Source of the DNA: an uncultured Alphaproteobacteria bacterium
Lineage (GTDB): Bacteria > Pseudomonadota > Alphaproteobacteria > Rhodobacterales > Rhodobacteraceae
Assembly: GCA_929200255.1 (NCBI GenBank)
Contig: CAKMYZ010000016.1
Location: forward strand, 1-64,000
Length of the DNA stretch: 64,000 nucleotides
Reading direction: 5' to 3'
Of the stretch, positions 8,030 through 18,340 are shown piece by piece; the first letter of the stretch is position 1, and each line of letters begins with the position of its first letter. The position numbers and the translations under genes were made by a program. Below the pieces are notes generated by a model, which worked only from the letters and a program-made list of their open reading frames with translations, ran no database searches and had not been told where the DNA came from.

Positions 8030-9166
8030 ATGACGCAGAAACCAACGGCTTGTCTGGCCCTTGCGGATGGCACGGTCTTTTACGGGATCGGCTTTGGTGC
8101 AACGGGCGAAACCGTGGCAGAGCTTTGCTTTAACACGGCCATGACCGGCTATCAGGAGATCATGACCGATCCCTCTTATGCTGGCCAGATCGTCACCTTC
8201 ACCTTCCCCCATATCGGCAACACCGGCGTGAACCCCGAAGATGATGAAACCACAGACCCCGTCGCGGCGGGCATGGTTGTGAAATGGGATCCGACACAGT
8301 CCTCCAACTGGCGCGCAACCCAGGAACTGACGGCCTGGCTGTCCAAGCGCAACCGCGTTGGCATGGGTGGTGTTGACACCCGCCGTCTGACCCGTGCCAT
8401 TCGCCAGCAAGGGGCGCCCCATGTCGCAATGTCGCATGACCCGGACGGCAATTTCGATATTGCCGCGTTGGTCGAAAAAGCACGCGCGTTCAACGGGTTG
8501 GAGGGGCTTGATCTGGCCAAGGATGTCACCTGCACCCAGTCCTATCAATGGAACGAGATGCGGTGGGCCTGGCCCGAAGGTTATGCGCCCCAGACCAACC
8601 CAAAGCACAAAGTGGTTGCTGTCGATTTTGGCGCGAAACGCAACATCCTGCGCTGCCTTGCCAGTGCCGGCTGCGATGTCACAGTCCTGCCCGCGACGGC
8701 CACAGCGGAAGACGTGCTGGCACTGAACCCTGACGGTGTGTTCCTGTCCAACGGTCCCGGCGATCCCGCTGCCACAGGCGAATATGCCGCCCCCATGATC
8801 AAAGGTATCCTTGAGACTGACCTGCCGGTCTTTGGCATCTGCCTCGGTCATCAGATGCTTGCGCTCGCGGTCGGTGCAAAAACGATCAAGATGAACCATG
8901 GCCACCACGGTGCCAACCACCCCGTCAAGGACAAGGAAACCGGCAAGGTTGAGATTACCTCGATGAACCACGGCTTTACCGTGGACAGCCAGACCCTGCC
9001 TGAAGGTGTGGAAGAAACCCATGTGTCGCTTTTTGATGGCAGCAACTGCGGGATTCGCATTGCCGGTCGCCCGGTCTTTTCCGTACAATACCACCCAGAG
9101 GCCAGCCCCGGCCCGCAAGACAGCTACTACCTGTTTGAACGCTTTGCCGCAGCGATGAGTGCCTGA
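8030..9166 (+). CDS. carA: Carbamoyl-phosphate synthase small subunit
   Basis: 378 residues from the ATG at 8030, which follows a strong AAGGAAGGA; a start at 7970 would add 20 poor residues. The glutaminase subunit supplies ammonia from glutamine to CarB for carbamoyl phosphate, feeding pyrimidine and arginine synthesis. The N-terminal CarA domain is followed by a class I amidotransferase with nucleophile C271 (FGICLGHQM) and H355/E357 (YHPEASPGPQD). carB is not in the window. Its stop lies two bases from the stop of the convergent gntR gene, leaving no room for a separate terminator. Confidence 0.97.
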   Translation: MTQKPTACLALADGTVFYGIGFGATGETVAELCFNTAMTGYQEIMTDPSYAGQIVTFTFPHIGNTGVNPEDDETTDPVAAGMVVKWDPTQSSNWRATQELTAWLSKRNRVGMGGVDTRRLTRAIRQQGAPHVAMSHDPDGNFDIAALVEKARAFNGLEGLDLAKDVTCTQSYQWNEMRWAWPEGYAPQTNPKHKVVAVDFGAKRNILRCLASAGCDVTVLPATATAEDVLALNPDGVFLSNGPGDPAATGEYAAPMIKGILETDLPVFGICLGHQMLALAVGAKTIKMNHGHHGANHPVKDKETGKVEITSMNHGFTVDSQTLPEGVEETHVSLFDGSNCGIRIAGRPVFSVQYHPEASPGPQDSYYLFERFAAAMSA

Positions 9167-9168
9167 CG

Positions 9169-9822
9169 CTACTCTGCGGCCTCAACCGCGGCTGCATCTA
9201 GCTTTAGACGGGTCACAAAAGCTTCTGAGATATGGTCGCGCAGCGCCTGGTAGGCGGCATCGCCATTGCCCGCCTCAATCGCCGAGACAATGGCCGCGTG
9301 CTCGGCCAGGGTTTCCTCGCCACGCCCTTCAGCAGCAATGGAGGTTGTCGCCAAAAGCGCCATGGACCGATGCACAAGATCCAGTTGCTTGACCAGAAAG
9401 CGGTTGTGGGACGCAAGGTGGATTTGCTTGTGAAAACGGCGGTTTGCGCGGCTAAGCGCAGATGGATCACCAACCAATTTCTGGTCGGCATCAAGCATAT
9501 CACGCAGCACCTTAACCTCTTCCGGTGTGGCGTGTCGGGCGGCAAGCTTGGCAGCCAAACCTTCCAGTTCCCCCCGCACCACATACAGCTCTGACAATTG
9601 CGAATGGTCCAGTGAGGCCACGATCAGCGACCGGCCGTCACGTGTCAGCAAGGATTGCGTTTCAAGCCGTTGTAGCGCCTCGCGGATCGGTGTCCGCGAA
9701 ACACCAAAGCGATCTGCGAGCTCACTTTCCACCAGCCTGTCACCGGGCTTGTAGATATGGCTGTCAATCGCCTCCAGGATCAGATCATAGGCGTCTTTTT
9801 GCGATGCGCGCGTGTCCTGCAT
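9169..9822 (-). CDS. GntR family regulator (FadR/FCD type)
   Basis: 217 residues from the ATG at 9820-9822, seven bases after an AAAGG; an earlier start at 9891 would add an unlikely 23-residue leader. The winged helix (residues 8-72, SELADRFGVSRTPIREALQR) is followed by an all-helical FCD domain (about 80-205) with the metal/ligand-site pattern of acidic and His residues (RFHKQIHLASHN, LAEHAAIVSAIEAGN). Such regulators usually respond to organic acids. No divergent operon points to a target, except possibly the broken HAD gene on the other side. Confidence 0.9.
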   Translation of the reverse strand: MQDTRASQKDAYDLILEAIDSHIYKPGDRLVESELADRFGVSRTPIREALQRLETQSLLTRDGRSLIVASLDHSQLSELYVVRGELEGLAAKLAARHATPEEVKVLRDMLDADQKLVGDPSALSRANRRFHKQIHLASHNRFLVKQLDLVHRSMALLATTSIAAEGRGEETLAEHAAIVSAIEAGNGDAAYQALRDHISEAFVTRLKLDAAAVEAAE

Positions 9823-9920
9823 AGGGCAACCTTTCAAACTCTGCCGATCATAGGCCCCTGCAAGCCCAACAACAAGCCAAAGCGATTGCATGGGCCAATC
9901 CGCCTACATACTATCGGGCC

Positions 9921-10568
9921 ATGGTTGCGCAGCATTTCACTCATGTCGACACTTGGGTCTTTGACCTCGACAACACGCTCTATCCGCCCTCAGCTGACCT
10001 TTTTGGGTAGATGGATGTCCGGTTCAAGGCTTATGTGATGCGACTGACCGGTTTGGATGCCGACAAGGCGCTGGACCTGTGCCACGCCTATTGGGTTTCG
10101 CACGGATCGACACTGGCCGGACTGATGGAGCATCACGACATTGATCCGCATCATTTTCTGGCAGATGTGCATGATATTGATGTGTCGCACCTGTGTATTG
10201 ATCCGGCTTTGCAGCGCGCCATTGCAACCCTGCCCGGGCGCAAGATTGTTTACACCAACGGGTCGCAGACCCATGCCAAACGGGTGCTGGCCGCACGCGG
10301 CCTGACCCGCGCCTTTGATGCCGTCTACGGCGTGGAGCATGCTGATTTCAAACCGAAACCAACGCATGACGCTTTTACACGCGTCTTTACCAAGGATGGG
10401 CTCAGGCCCGAAACCGGCGCCATGTTCGAGGATGAACCGCGCAACCTTGCCGTCCCGCATGCATTGGGAATGCGCACGGTACATGTGCACGCCACGCCTG
10501 ATACCAGCGATCACATTCACCATCACACAGATGACCTTGCGGATTTCTTGTCGCAGGTGGTCCGCTAG
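9921..10568 (+). pseudogene. HAD-family pyrimidine 5'-nucleotidase gene interrupted by an in-frame TAG
   Basis: From ATG 9921 the frame reads VDTWVFDLDNTLYPPSADLF, then TAG (10008-10010), then ATG at 10011 and 185 residues that continue the same protein without a break (MDVRFKAYVMRLTG, LPGRKIVYTNGSQTHAKRVL, FDAVYGVEHADFKPKP, MFEDEPRNL, DHIHHHTDDL). Motif I with the nucleophile Asp (FDLDNT) lies before the stop; motifs II-IV lie after it. One C-to-T change (CAG to TAG) would explain it. Restarting at 10011 would yield a protein without the nucleophile, so activity is probably lost unless the stop is read through or is a sequencing error. Confidence 0.85.
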
Positions 10569-10606
10569 CCCTTTCCGACATCGGACCTGCGGCTTATGTC
10601 AAAGGG

Positions 10607-11797
10607 ATGGAGCGGAAACAGACAGATATCGTCATCGCAGGCGGCGGGGTTGCGGGATTGACCGCAGCCGCGGCCTTTGGGACTGCCGGTTTTTCTGTCG
10701 TAATTGTGGACCCTGCCCCGCCTGTAACCGCAGCGGACGCGGAGGGTGCCGATCTGCGGACGACCGCATTTCTTCAACCTGCGCGGCAATTCCTGCAAGC
10801 GGCCGGTCTTTGGGACAGGTTGGCCCCATTCGCCGCCCCACTGCAAATCATGCGCATCGTTGATCTGGGGACACAGACCCATGTTACCCGTGATTTTGAC
10901 GCCGCCGACATTTCTGAACACCCCTTTGGTTGGAACCTGCCCAACTGGCTGCTGCGCCGCGAAATGGTGGCGCGCCTGAAGGAATTGCCCAACGTCGATT
11001 TCCGGCCTGGCACCGGTTTTCGCAGCATGTTGTCCCGCAGTGCCACGGCGATCGTCACGCTAAGCGATGACAGCCAATGCACGGCCAAGCTAGTGATCGG
11101 TGCGGACGGGCGCAGCTCTGCTGTGCGCCATGCCGCCGGGATTGACGTGAAAACCACCCGTTATGGTCAGAAAGCCCTGACATTCGCCGTTACCCATGAC
11201 GCGCCACATGACGACATATCAACCGAGATACACCGCACTGGTGGCCCGTTCACATTGGTGCCTTTGCCTGATCACACAGGTAAACCCTGTTCTGCAGTGG
11301 TCTGGATGGAAAGCGGGGCCGAAGCGACGCGCCTAGCGGCGCTGGACGTGCCAGCGTTTGAGGCCGCAGCGAATGATCGGTCGGCCTGTCTTTATGGCCC
11401 GCTTAAGCTTGCGTCAAAACGCAGTGTCTGGCCCATCATCAGCCAGATCGCGCATCAGATCACCGGCCCGCGCACGGCCCTCGTGGCCGAGGCGGCCCAC
11501 GTCATGCCACCAATTGGCGCGCAGGGGCTGAACATGTCGCTGAAGGATCTGGCCTGTCTGCTGGAACTGGCGCAGGCGCAGCCCCACGCGCTCGGGTCGC
11601 CTGCGATGCTGGACAACTACGCGCGCAAGCGGCACCCGGATATCAAGCTGCGGATCGCAGGGATTGACGCGCTCAACCGCGCGTCAATCGCAGGCAACCC
11701 CGCGTTTCAAAGCCTGCGTACCAAAGGGATCGAGGCGCTTTATGGCGTGGCCCCGGTACGCAAGGCACTGATGCAAATGGGGCTTGGCGCGCGCTAA
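10607..11797 (+). CDS. UbiH/UbiF-type FAD-dependent monooxygenase
   Basis: 396 residues. The FAD Rossmann motif is at 11-17 (GGGVAGL), the DG motif at about 163-168 (VIGADGRSS), and a GD-like motif near 290 (LVAEAAHVMPPIGAQGLNMS), which here reads AEAAH rather than GDAAH. This is the aromatic-ring hydroxylase fold of ubiquinone synthesis enzymes; which ring position it modifies cannot be told. The ATG directly abuts an AAAGGG, so the true start may be a little downstream. Its last bases overlap the convergent aminotransferase by four. Confidence 0.87.
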   Translation: MERKQTDIVIAGGGVAGLTAAAAFGTAGFSVVIVDPAPPVTAADAEGADLRTTAFLQPARQFLQAAGLWDRLAPFAAPLQIMRIVDLGTQTHVTRDFDAADISEHPFGWNLPNWLLRREMVARLKELPNVDFRPGTGFRSMLSRSATAIVTLSDDSQCTAKLVIGADGRSSAVRHAAGIDVKTTRYGQKALTFAVTHDAPHDDISTEIHRTGGPFTLVPLPDHTGKPCSAVVWMESGAEATRLAALDVPAFEAAANDRSACLYGPLKLASKRSVWPIISQIAHQITGPRTALVAEAAHVMPPIGAQGLNMSLKDLACLLELAQAQPHALGSPAMLDNYARKRHPDIKLRIAGIDALNRASIAGNPAFQSLRTKGIEALYGVAPVRKALMQMGLGAR

Positions 11798-12921
11798 AGC
11801 GCCTTGTCCAGTACAGGCACGAGACGGTTCAACGTGGCATCCACGTCATAAAGTTTGTCCAACCCAAAGAGCCCCAGCCTGAATGTGCGGAAATCGTCGG
11901 GCTCATCGCATTGCAAGGGTACACCTGCCGCGATTTGCATGCCCAACGCGGCAAATTTGGAGCCGTTCTGCACGTCCGGGTCATCGGTGTAGCTGACAAC
12001 AACACCCGGCGCACCAAACCCTTCGGCAGCGACAGAGCGGATACCTTTGTCCGCCAGTACCTTGCGCACCGCGTTGCCCAAGGCCCATTGCGCGTCGCGC
12101 AATTTGTCAAAGCCAAACTCTTGGGTTTCCTGCATCGTGTCGCGGAAGGTGCGCAATCCGTCTGTGGGCATTGTTGCATGATACGCATGCCCGCCGCCTT
12201 CATAGGCCTGCATGATACTGTGCCATTTCTTGAGGTCGATGGCGAAGGAGTTTGAGGCCGTGTTTGCCATCCGTGCGACGGCCCGCTCTGACATCATCAC
12301 CAAACCAGCGCAGGGTGTCGCCGACCAACCCTTTTGCGGGGCCGAAATCAGGACATCAACACCTGTCGCTTTCATATCCACCCAGGCACAGCCTGATGCG
12401 ATACAATCAAGCACCATCAAAGCGCCCACCTCATGGGCAGCAGCGGCCATGGCCGTCAGATAGTCATCTGGCAGGATGATCCCGGCAGAGGTTTCAACAT
12501 GCGGCGCAAAAACCACGTCAGGTTTTGCGTCGCGAATGGCCGCTATCACATCTTCGATGGGTGCAGATGCAAATGGCGCGCGCGTGTCGTTGCCTGACTG
12601 GCGGGCCTTCATGACGGTGGTATTGGCGGTGAATTTGCCCGCCTCAAAAATCTGTGTCCAGCGATAGGAAAACCAGCCGTTACGCACAATCAGCGCATGG
12701 GCATCAGCCCCGAACTGGCGCGCTACCGCCTCCATCCCGTAGGTGCCGCCACCGGGGACAAGTGCCACATGATCGGCGTTGTAGACCTCTTTCAACATGG
12801 ATGAGATGTCCGTCATAACGGCCTGAAAAGCCTTGGACATATGATTGAGTGAGCGGTCCGTGAAGACCACCGAAAATTCCATCAGACCATCTGGATCAAT
12901 TTCTGAATATGCGCTGCCCAT
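11794..12921 (-). CDS. Class V PLP-dependent aminotransferase (alanine-glyoxylate/serine-pyruvate type)
   Basis: 375 residues from the ATG at 12919-12921, six bases after AAGGAG. Fold type I PLP enzyme of the alanine:glyoxylate aminotransferase group, with VPGGGTYGMEA near the cofactor phosphate, the aspartate of MVLDCIASG and the Schiff-base lysine K197 in SAPQKGWSATPC. Likely moves amino groups between a small amino acid and glyoxylate or pyruvate; exact substrates unknown. It is the third gene of a minus-strand unit headed by two Lrp regulators and is probably controlled by them. Confidence 0.88.
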   Translation of the reverse strand: MGSAYSEIDPDGLMEFSVVFTDRSLNHMSKAFQAVMTDISSMLKEVYNADHVALVPGGGTYGMEAVARQFGADAHALIVRNGWFSYRWTQIFEAGKFTANTTVMKARQSGNDTRAPFASAPIEDVIAAIRDAKPDVVFAPHVETSAGIILPDDYLTAMAAAAHEVGALMVLDCIASGCAWVDMKATGVDVLISAPQKGWSATPCAGLVMMSERAVARMANTASNSFAIDLKKWHSIMQAYEGGGHAYHATMPTDGLRTFRDTMQETQEFGFDKLRDAQWALGNAVRKVLADKGIRSVAAEGFGAPGVVVSYTDDPDVQNGSKFAALGMQIAAGVPLQCDEPDDFRTFRLGLFGLDKLYDVDATLNRLVPVLDKAL

Positions 12922-13018
12922 TGCCATCTCCTTAAGGTATGGCCTATGGCTATTGCCTCGCGCGGCGCAACGCAAATGCCATTTGGTGATTTGCATGACA
13001 CATTTTGGGCAAGACCCC

Positions 13019-13471
13019 TTAAATCGGGCCAGGTCTGCGCTCTTCGCTAAGCAATACATTGGCTTCGACATCACCGACACCCGGCATCGTCATGATACGA
13101 CGGCGCAAAACCCGTTCAAAATCTGCAAGGTCACGCGCCACAACACGCAACCGGTAATCATAGAGCCCCAGAACATGGTCCACCGTCTGCACCTCGGGAA
13201 TTGCCCCGATTGCACGTTCAAAGTCTTCCAGACTCACCCGCCCCTTGGTGGCGAGTTTCACCCCCAGAAACACGGTGACCCCAAAGCCCAATTTTTCCGC
13301 GTCCAGCACCAACCTGCGCCCTGCAATGATACCGGCATCCTGCAGTCGCCGCATCCGGCGCCACGTGGCCGGCTGACTGAGACCAAGCTTTTGCCCCAGT
13401 TGCGTCGTTGATTGATCTGCATTGGCGACCAGAGCATGCAACAAGGCCCGATCCTGCCCATCAAGCTTCAT
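13019..13471 (-). CDS. Lrp/AsnC family regulator, second of a tandem pair
   Basis: 150 residues. N-terminal winged helix (LLHALVANADQSTTQLGQKL, SQPATWRRMRRLQDAGII) followed by the RAM/AsnC ligand domain (LEDFERAIGAIPEVQTVDHV, DYRLRVVARDLADFERVL, GVGDVEANVLLSEE). Its ATG overlaps the TGA of the upstream Lrp gene by four bases, so the two are translated as a coupled pair and may form mixed octamers. The pair precedes an aminotransferase gene by 97 bp and faces ilvC on the other strand, suggesting control by a branched-chain or related amino acid. Confidence 0.92.
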   Translation of the reverse strand: MKLDGQDRALLHALVANADQSTTQLGQKLGLSQPATWRRMRRLQDAGIIAGRRLVLDAEKLGFGVTVFLGVKLATKGRVSLEDFERAIGAIPEVQTVDHVLGLYDYRLRVVARDLADFERVLRRRIMTMPGVGDVEANVLLSEERRPGPI

Positions 13472-13923
13472 AGCGGCAGGCTTTCATCAGATTTAACAGT
13501 CGCAACCGTCATCAGCGCTTCGATATCGGCGATATGCGGCAAGGTCAGGACCTGTTCGCGATAGATGCGCTGATAATCCGCCAAATCCTTGGCAATCAGG
13601 GACAGACGCACGTCAACACGCCCCAGAAAGGTTTGTATTTCGATCACCTCGGCCACAGCACGCGCGGCGTCGATAAATTCGTCAAAGGCGCGCGCAACTG
13701 CCTTATCAAGCGTAATACGCAGGCTAACGGAGACGGCATAGCCCAATGCGGGCCAGTTGATGATGGCACGGCTGCCTTGGATGACACGATCCTGACGCAG
13801 GCGATCCAAGCGGCGGGTGATCCGGGCAGCGGTCACGCCCACCTCCCCGGCCAGATCGGGGACAGAGGTAGCGGGATCAGCCTGCAACAGGCGCAAAAGG
13901 CGGCGATCAATATCGTCAAGCAT
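13468..13923 (-). CDS. Lrp/AsnC family regulator, first of a tandem pair
   Basis: 151 residues from the second ATG (MLDDIDRRLL), which fits the standard Lrp start; an ATG four codons earlier is also open. It has the winged helix (VPDLAGEVGVTAARITRRLD, DRLRQDRVIQG) and the RAM ligand domain (IEIQTFLGRVDVRLSLIAKD, LPHIADIEALMTVATVKS). It is clearly a diverged paralogue of the gene downstream, with the same helix order but little identity. First gene of a three-gene unit ending in the aminotransferase; shares a 131-bp region with divergent ilvC. Confidence 0.92.
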   Translation of the reverse strand: MLDDIDRRLLRLLQADPATSVPDLAGEVGVTAARITRRLDRLRQDRVIQGSRAIINWPALGYAVSVSLRITLDKAVARAFDEFIDAARAVAEVIEIQTFLGRVDVRLSLIAKDLADYQRIYREQVLTLPHIADIEALMTVATVKSDESLPL

Positions 13924-13949
13924 AGAAATCAGCATACTTTACAAAACTA

Positions 13950-14028
13950 CGAATAACAATCTCAGTTCAACTCGAATAACACATGATACATCACTCGCAA
14001 CACGCGTATCAGCGGCTATAACGCTGAT
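13950..14028. promoter_or_regulatory. Repeat-rich region between lrp pair and ilvC
   Basis: A direct repeat CGAATAAC occurs at 13950-13957 and 13973-13980 (23 bp apart, about two helical turns). An inverted repeat ATCAGCG (14008-14014) with a 7-bp gap and CGCTGAT (14022-14028) sits 26 bp before the ilvC start. Either could bind the Lrp proteins. I see no leader-peptide attenuator. Confidence 0.4.
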
Positions 14029-14039
14029 CAGAAACCTAA

Positions 14040-15077
<1,038 letters not shown>

Positions 15078-15084
15078 TCGACAC

Positions 15085-15110
15085 GTAAGGTGGATCATGA
15101 TCCACCTTAC
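15085..15110. repeat. Perfect 26-bp palindrome after ilvC
   Basis: Half GTAAGGTGGATCA (15085-15097) is followed directly by its exact reverse complement TGATCCACCTTAC (15098-15110), eight bases after the ilvC stop. There is no loop and no T run, so it is not a standard terminator by itself. It may be a protein site or one of the extragenic palindromes common in these genomes. Confidence 0.7.
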
Positions 15111-15117
15111 ACAACGG

Positions 15118-15146
15118 AAAGGCCCGGGATCTGCCCGGGCCTTTTC
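15118..15146 (+). terminator. Rho-independent terminator of ilvC
   Basis: Stem AAAGGCCCGGG (15118-15128) and CCCGGGCCTTT (15134-15144), 5-base loop, followed by T residues to 15145. Eleven base pairs, GC-rich. It separates ilvC from the EamA gene that starts at 15164. Confidence 0.88.
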
Positions 15147-15163
15147 TGCCTAAAAGGACACGT

Positions 15164-16069
15164 ATGACCACTCAACCCACCGTTGTGAACTGGCTTTCTA
15201 TCGCAATCCTTGGCCTGATCTGGGGTGCGACCTTCATGGTCGTGGCCATCGCATTGGAAGGCTACGGCCCGCTCACCGTGGCCTGCGCACGCACCACATT
15301 GGGTGCGCTTGCCCTGCTGATCTTGATGCGCGCACTTAAGCGTCCCTTGCCAACCTTCGACACCCGGATGTGGCAGTACCTTATCGCGATTGGGTTGTTG
15401 AACACAGCTCTGCCCTTTGCCTTGCTCAGCTGGGGACAACAGTTTGTGCCCTCCGCCTTCGCCGGCATCTCAATGGCCGCACTACCGCTCTTTGTCCTGC
15501 CCCTCGCGCATATCTTCACTGATGAGAAGATGAGCCTGCGCAACTGTTTGGGCGTCATTCTTGGGTTTTCCGGTGCCATCGTTCTGATCGGCCCCGGCGT
15601 GATGCGGATCGGCACCGGGATGGAGCCTCTGGGTCAGATTGCCTGCATCGCGGCGTCCATCTCTTATGCTGTGTCCAGCATCATGACACGGCGTTGCCCG
15701 CCGATTGATCCGATCACATTGGCCGCCCTTTTGCTGACCATCGGTGCCGTAGCCCTGATCCCCGCCATGCTGATATTTGAAGGCCTGCCAACACCTGGGA
15801 CCGCCCGACCGACCATTGCGATCATCGTGCTCGGGGTCATCCCCACTGCCTTGGCCGCCCTGATCAGGGTGGCAACGATCCGTTCTGCGGGGGCGATCTT
15901 TATGACGTTGGTGAACTATCAGGTGCCGGTCTGGTCCATGATCTTTGGTGCGTGGGTCTTGAGTGAAATCCTGCCCCTGCGCTTCTTCGCAGCCCTCGGC
16001 CTTATCATGCTGGGCCTCGTGGTCAGCCAATGGGCGAGTCTGCGGAAAATCTTCACACGTCAAAGTTAA
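15164..16069 (+). CDS. EamA/DMT family transporter
   Basis: 301 residues with about ten membrane helices in two EamA repeats (about 10-140 and 155-290). Typical motifs are IWGATFMVVAIALEGYGPLT in helix 1, WGQQFVPSAFAGISMAALPL, and LVNYQVPVWSMIFGAWVLSE in the second repeat. Closest in feel to the RhaT/YedA-like exporters of amino acids or other metabolites; substrate unknown. An AAAAGGA precedes the ATG. It starts just after the ilvC terminator and so has its own promoter. The C-terminus ends with a basic tail. Confidence 0.88.
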   Translation: MTTQPTVVNWLSIAILGLIWGATFMVVAIALEGYGPLTVACARTTLGALALLILMRALKRPLPTFDTRMWQYLIAIGLLNTALPFALLSWGQQFVPSAFAGISMAALPLFVLPLAHIFTDEKMSLRNCLGVILGFSGAIVLIGPGVMRIGTGMEPLGQIACIAASISYAVSSIMTRRCPPIDPITLAALLLTIGAVALIPAMLIFEGLPTPGTARPTIAIIVLGVIPTALAALIRVATIRSAGAIFMTLVNYQVPVWSMIFGAWVLSEILPLRFFAALGLIMLGLVVSQWASLRKIFTRQS

Positions 16070-16139
16070 ACAGAATTCTCCACATATTGCAGACACATTT
16101 ACTGTTCACAAATTCGTTATTGCAACTCTGGAGTTATTC

Positions 16140-17000
16140 ATGCGTCACCTTATTGCCGGCTTTCTTATGGCCACCATTGTCACCTCCATGGCCACCCAAG
16201 CCGATGCCCGGCGTGGCGGCGGATATGGCACGGCCGAACAGTTGATTTTCGTCAGCCCCACCGAATTTGAAGACGAGACCGGGCCGCTGGCCCTGTGCCA
16301 TTACGTCAAGACACACTCGATTATTTTCGTGAATGTCTGGCGCTCTCTCAATGGCTATGCGCTCGCGTCGAACAATTGCGACAGTGAGCAGTATTACGAG
16401 TTCAACGCGGCAGAGCTTAAAGGCGCACAGGACGATGGCATGGTCCCGTCTGATGTTCCATTGCAGCCGAAACTGTCGATCAAGTCTTTGGCTGAAGGGT
16501 TCTGGGGCCTTGGCCTGCTGGCCGCCATTCTCGCCTTTGCCGGGCTTAAGCTGCTGGCAGTCCAAAAACGCCGTAGTCAGCGCATGGCGATGATGTCGCA
16601 AGCCACCCCTGCGGCCCAAAGTATCCTTGATGCCATGTGCCATGCCGCCAAGGCCGATGGGTATATCGCCCCATCCGAGGTGGCGATGATCAAGCAAGCC
16701 GCCGAAAAGATGACAGGCACGACCTTCGCAATGGACGACGTCAAGCGCATGGCTGATCTGGCCGAAGAAGCCCTTGATCTGAAAGGCTACAAGCGCCTGG
16801 TCAATGGGCGTACAAAGCCAGAGCAGCTTGATATGATGCGCGGTGTGCTGATGGTAGTTGCCGCTGACGGCAAGCTGGACGGAAAAGAACAAGTGTTTGT
16901 TGGCGGCCTGGCACAGGCCATGGGCATGGACGGCGCAACCGTGCAAGCCCTTCTGGCCGAGGTTGTTGGCGGCGACGCGGGTGGCGCGGCCCCGGCCTAA
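16140..17000 (+). CDS. Membrane-anchored TerB-domain protein
   Basis: 286 residues from the ATG at 16140, six bases after GGAG; earlier in-frame starts have no ribosome site. A signal peptide (1-23, ending QADA) is followed by about 95 residues, presumably periplasmic, with two cysteines (C53, C80) that could form a disulfide, then one membrane helix (121-141) with a KRRSQR stop-transfer. From about 158 to 280 it has a TerB-like helical domain with acidic motifs ([23 protein letters not shown]). TerB domains bind metal and are tied to tellurite or stress responses. This architecture has no partner genes here. The last four bases overlap the convergent glmM end. Confidence 0.75.
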   Translation: MRHLIAGFLMATIVTSMATQADARRGGGYGTAEQLIFVSPTEFEDETGPLALCHYVKTHSIIFVNVWRSLNGYALASNNCDSEQYYEFNAAELKGAQDDGMVPSDVPLQPKLSIKSLAEGFWGLGLLAAILAFAGLKLLAVQKRRSQRMAMMSQATPAAQSILDAMCHAAKADGYIAPSEVAMIKQAAEKMTGTTFAMDDVKRMADLAEEALDLKGYKRLVNGRTKPEQLDMMRGVLMVVAADGKLDGKEQVFVGGLAQAMGMDGATVQALLAEVVGGDAGGAAPA

Positions 17001-18340
17001 ATCGCGGCTTCCACCTCTGCCACGATCCCATCGACGACCTGCGCAAGCAGGTCGTCATCTTCGCATTCGGCCATGACCCGGATCAGCGGCTCTGTCCCGG
17101 ATTTGCGGATCAGCAGCCGGCCTTTGCCGGACAGCTTGATCTCTGCATCCGAGATTGATTTCTGGACCTTCGCAGCGCCCAACGGATCCTGCCCTGCCGC
17201 ATAGCGCACGTTCTTGAGCATCTGCGGCACGGTTTCAAAACTTCTGGTCAACGTGCTTGCGGCTTGCCCGGTTTCGATCATCGCGGCCAAAAACTGCAAC
17301 CCGGCCAAAAGCCCGTCACCGGTCGTGGCATAATCTGTCATCACGATGTGGCCAGATTGCTCCCCGCCGAGGTTCCAGCCATTGGCCCGCATCGCCTCGA
17401 CCACATAACGATCGCCAACACTGGTCCGCTCAAGCCGCAAACCGCGCCCGTCAAGATACCGCTCCAACCCCAGATTGGACATCACTGTTGCCACTAGCGT
17501 GCTGCCGTTCAGCCGTTCCTGATCCGCCCAACGCCCTGCCATCAGCGCCATGATCTGATCGCCATCCGCGACCTGACCCTTTTCATCAAGGATCATCACC
17601 CGGTCCGCATCACCATCCAGACAGATACCCACATGTGCGCCTTCGCGCAGGATTGTCTCGGCTGCGGCGGCAGTGCTGGTTGATCCACATCCTTCGTTGA
17701 TGTTGAACCCGTCCGGGCTCACGCCGACGGGAATAACTGTCGCGCCCAATTCCCACAGCACCTCTGGCGCAACCCGGTAGGCCGCCCCGTTGGCGCAGTC
17801 GATCACAACCTTCAGCCCGTCAAGACGCATACCAGCAGGGAAAGTCGATTTGACCCGCTCCGCATAGCGGAACCGGCCATCATCGATCCGCTTAGCCCGC
17901 CCAATATTCTGCGCCTTTACTGGATCAATCTCGCTGCTGATCAACGTCTCAATCTCTGCCTCAGCCGCATCCGAGAGCTTAAACCCGTCGGGGCCAAAGA
18001 ACTTGATGCCATTGTCATGGTGCGGGTTGTGGCTGGCCGAAATCATGATGCCGACGTCAGCCCGCATCGATGTCGTCAACAGGCCCACAGCCGGTGTCGG
18101 CACCGGCCCCAGTAGCAGCACATTCATGCCGGTGCTGGTCAGCCCTGCGGTCAGCGCATTTTCAAACATATAGCCCGACAGCCGCGTGTCCTTGCCGATG
18201 ACAACGCGGTGCCCGTTTGATCCGTCATTGCGAAAGTAACGACCAGCAGCCGATCCAATTTTCAACGCCATCTCGGCGGTCATGGGATAGGTGTTTGCCG
18301 TACCGCGCATACCATCAGTGCCAAAAAGTTTGCGTGTCAT
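16997..18340 (-). CDS. glmM: Phosphoglucosamine mutase
   Basis: 447 residues from [13 protein letters not shown]. It converts glucosamine-6-phosphate to glucosamine-1-phosphate for UDP-GlcNAc, hence peptidoglycan and lipid A. The active-site phosphoserine is S103 in [17 protein letters not shown], the magnesium loop is [10 protein letters not shown], the sugar-binding region is near GEQSGHIV, and the phosphate-binding [12 protein letters not shown] is at the C-terminus. The start ATG overlaps the folP stop (ATGA). The folB-folP-glmM order, all minus strand, suggests one transcript. Confidence 0.98.
   Translation of the reverse strand: MTRKLFGTDGMRGTANTYPMTAEMALKIGSAAGRYFRNDGSNGHRVVIGKDTRLSGYMFENALTAGLTSTGMNVLLLGPVPTPAVGLLTTSMRADVGIMISASHNPHHDNGIKFFGPDGFKLSDAAEAEIETLISSEIDPVKAQNIGRAKRIDDGRFRYAERVKSTFPAGMRLDGLKVVIDCANGAAYRVAPEVLWELGATVIPVGVSPDGFNINEGCGSTSTAAAAETILREGAHVGICLDGDADRVMILDEKGQVADGDQIMALMAGRWADQERLNGSTLVATVMSNLGLERYLDGRGLRLERTSVGDRYVVEAMRANGWNLGGEQSGHIVMTDYATTGDGLLAGLQFLAAMIETGQAASTLTRSFETVPQMLKNVRYAAGQDPLGAAKVQKSISDAEIKLSGKGRLLIRKSGTEPLIRVMAECEDDDLLAQVVDGIVAEVEAAI

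Noticed and set aside
7895-9118. 407-codon open frame antisense to carA
   Set aside because: Composition is His/Gly-rich noise typical of the reverse of a GC-rich gene, and carA on the other strand is certain.
10596-10606. Alternative ATG for the UbiH-like gene at 10596
   Set aside because: It is in a different frame (11 bases from 10607).
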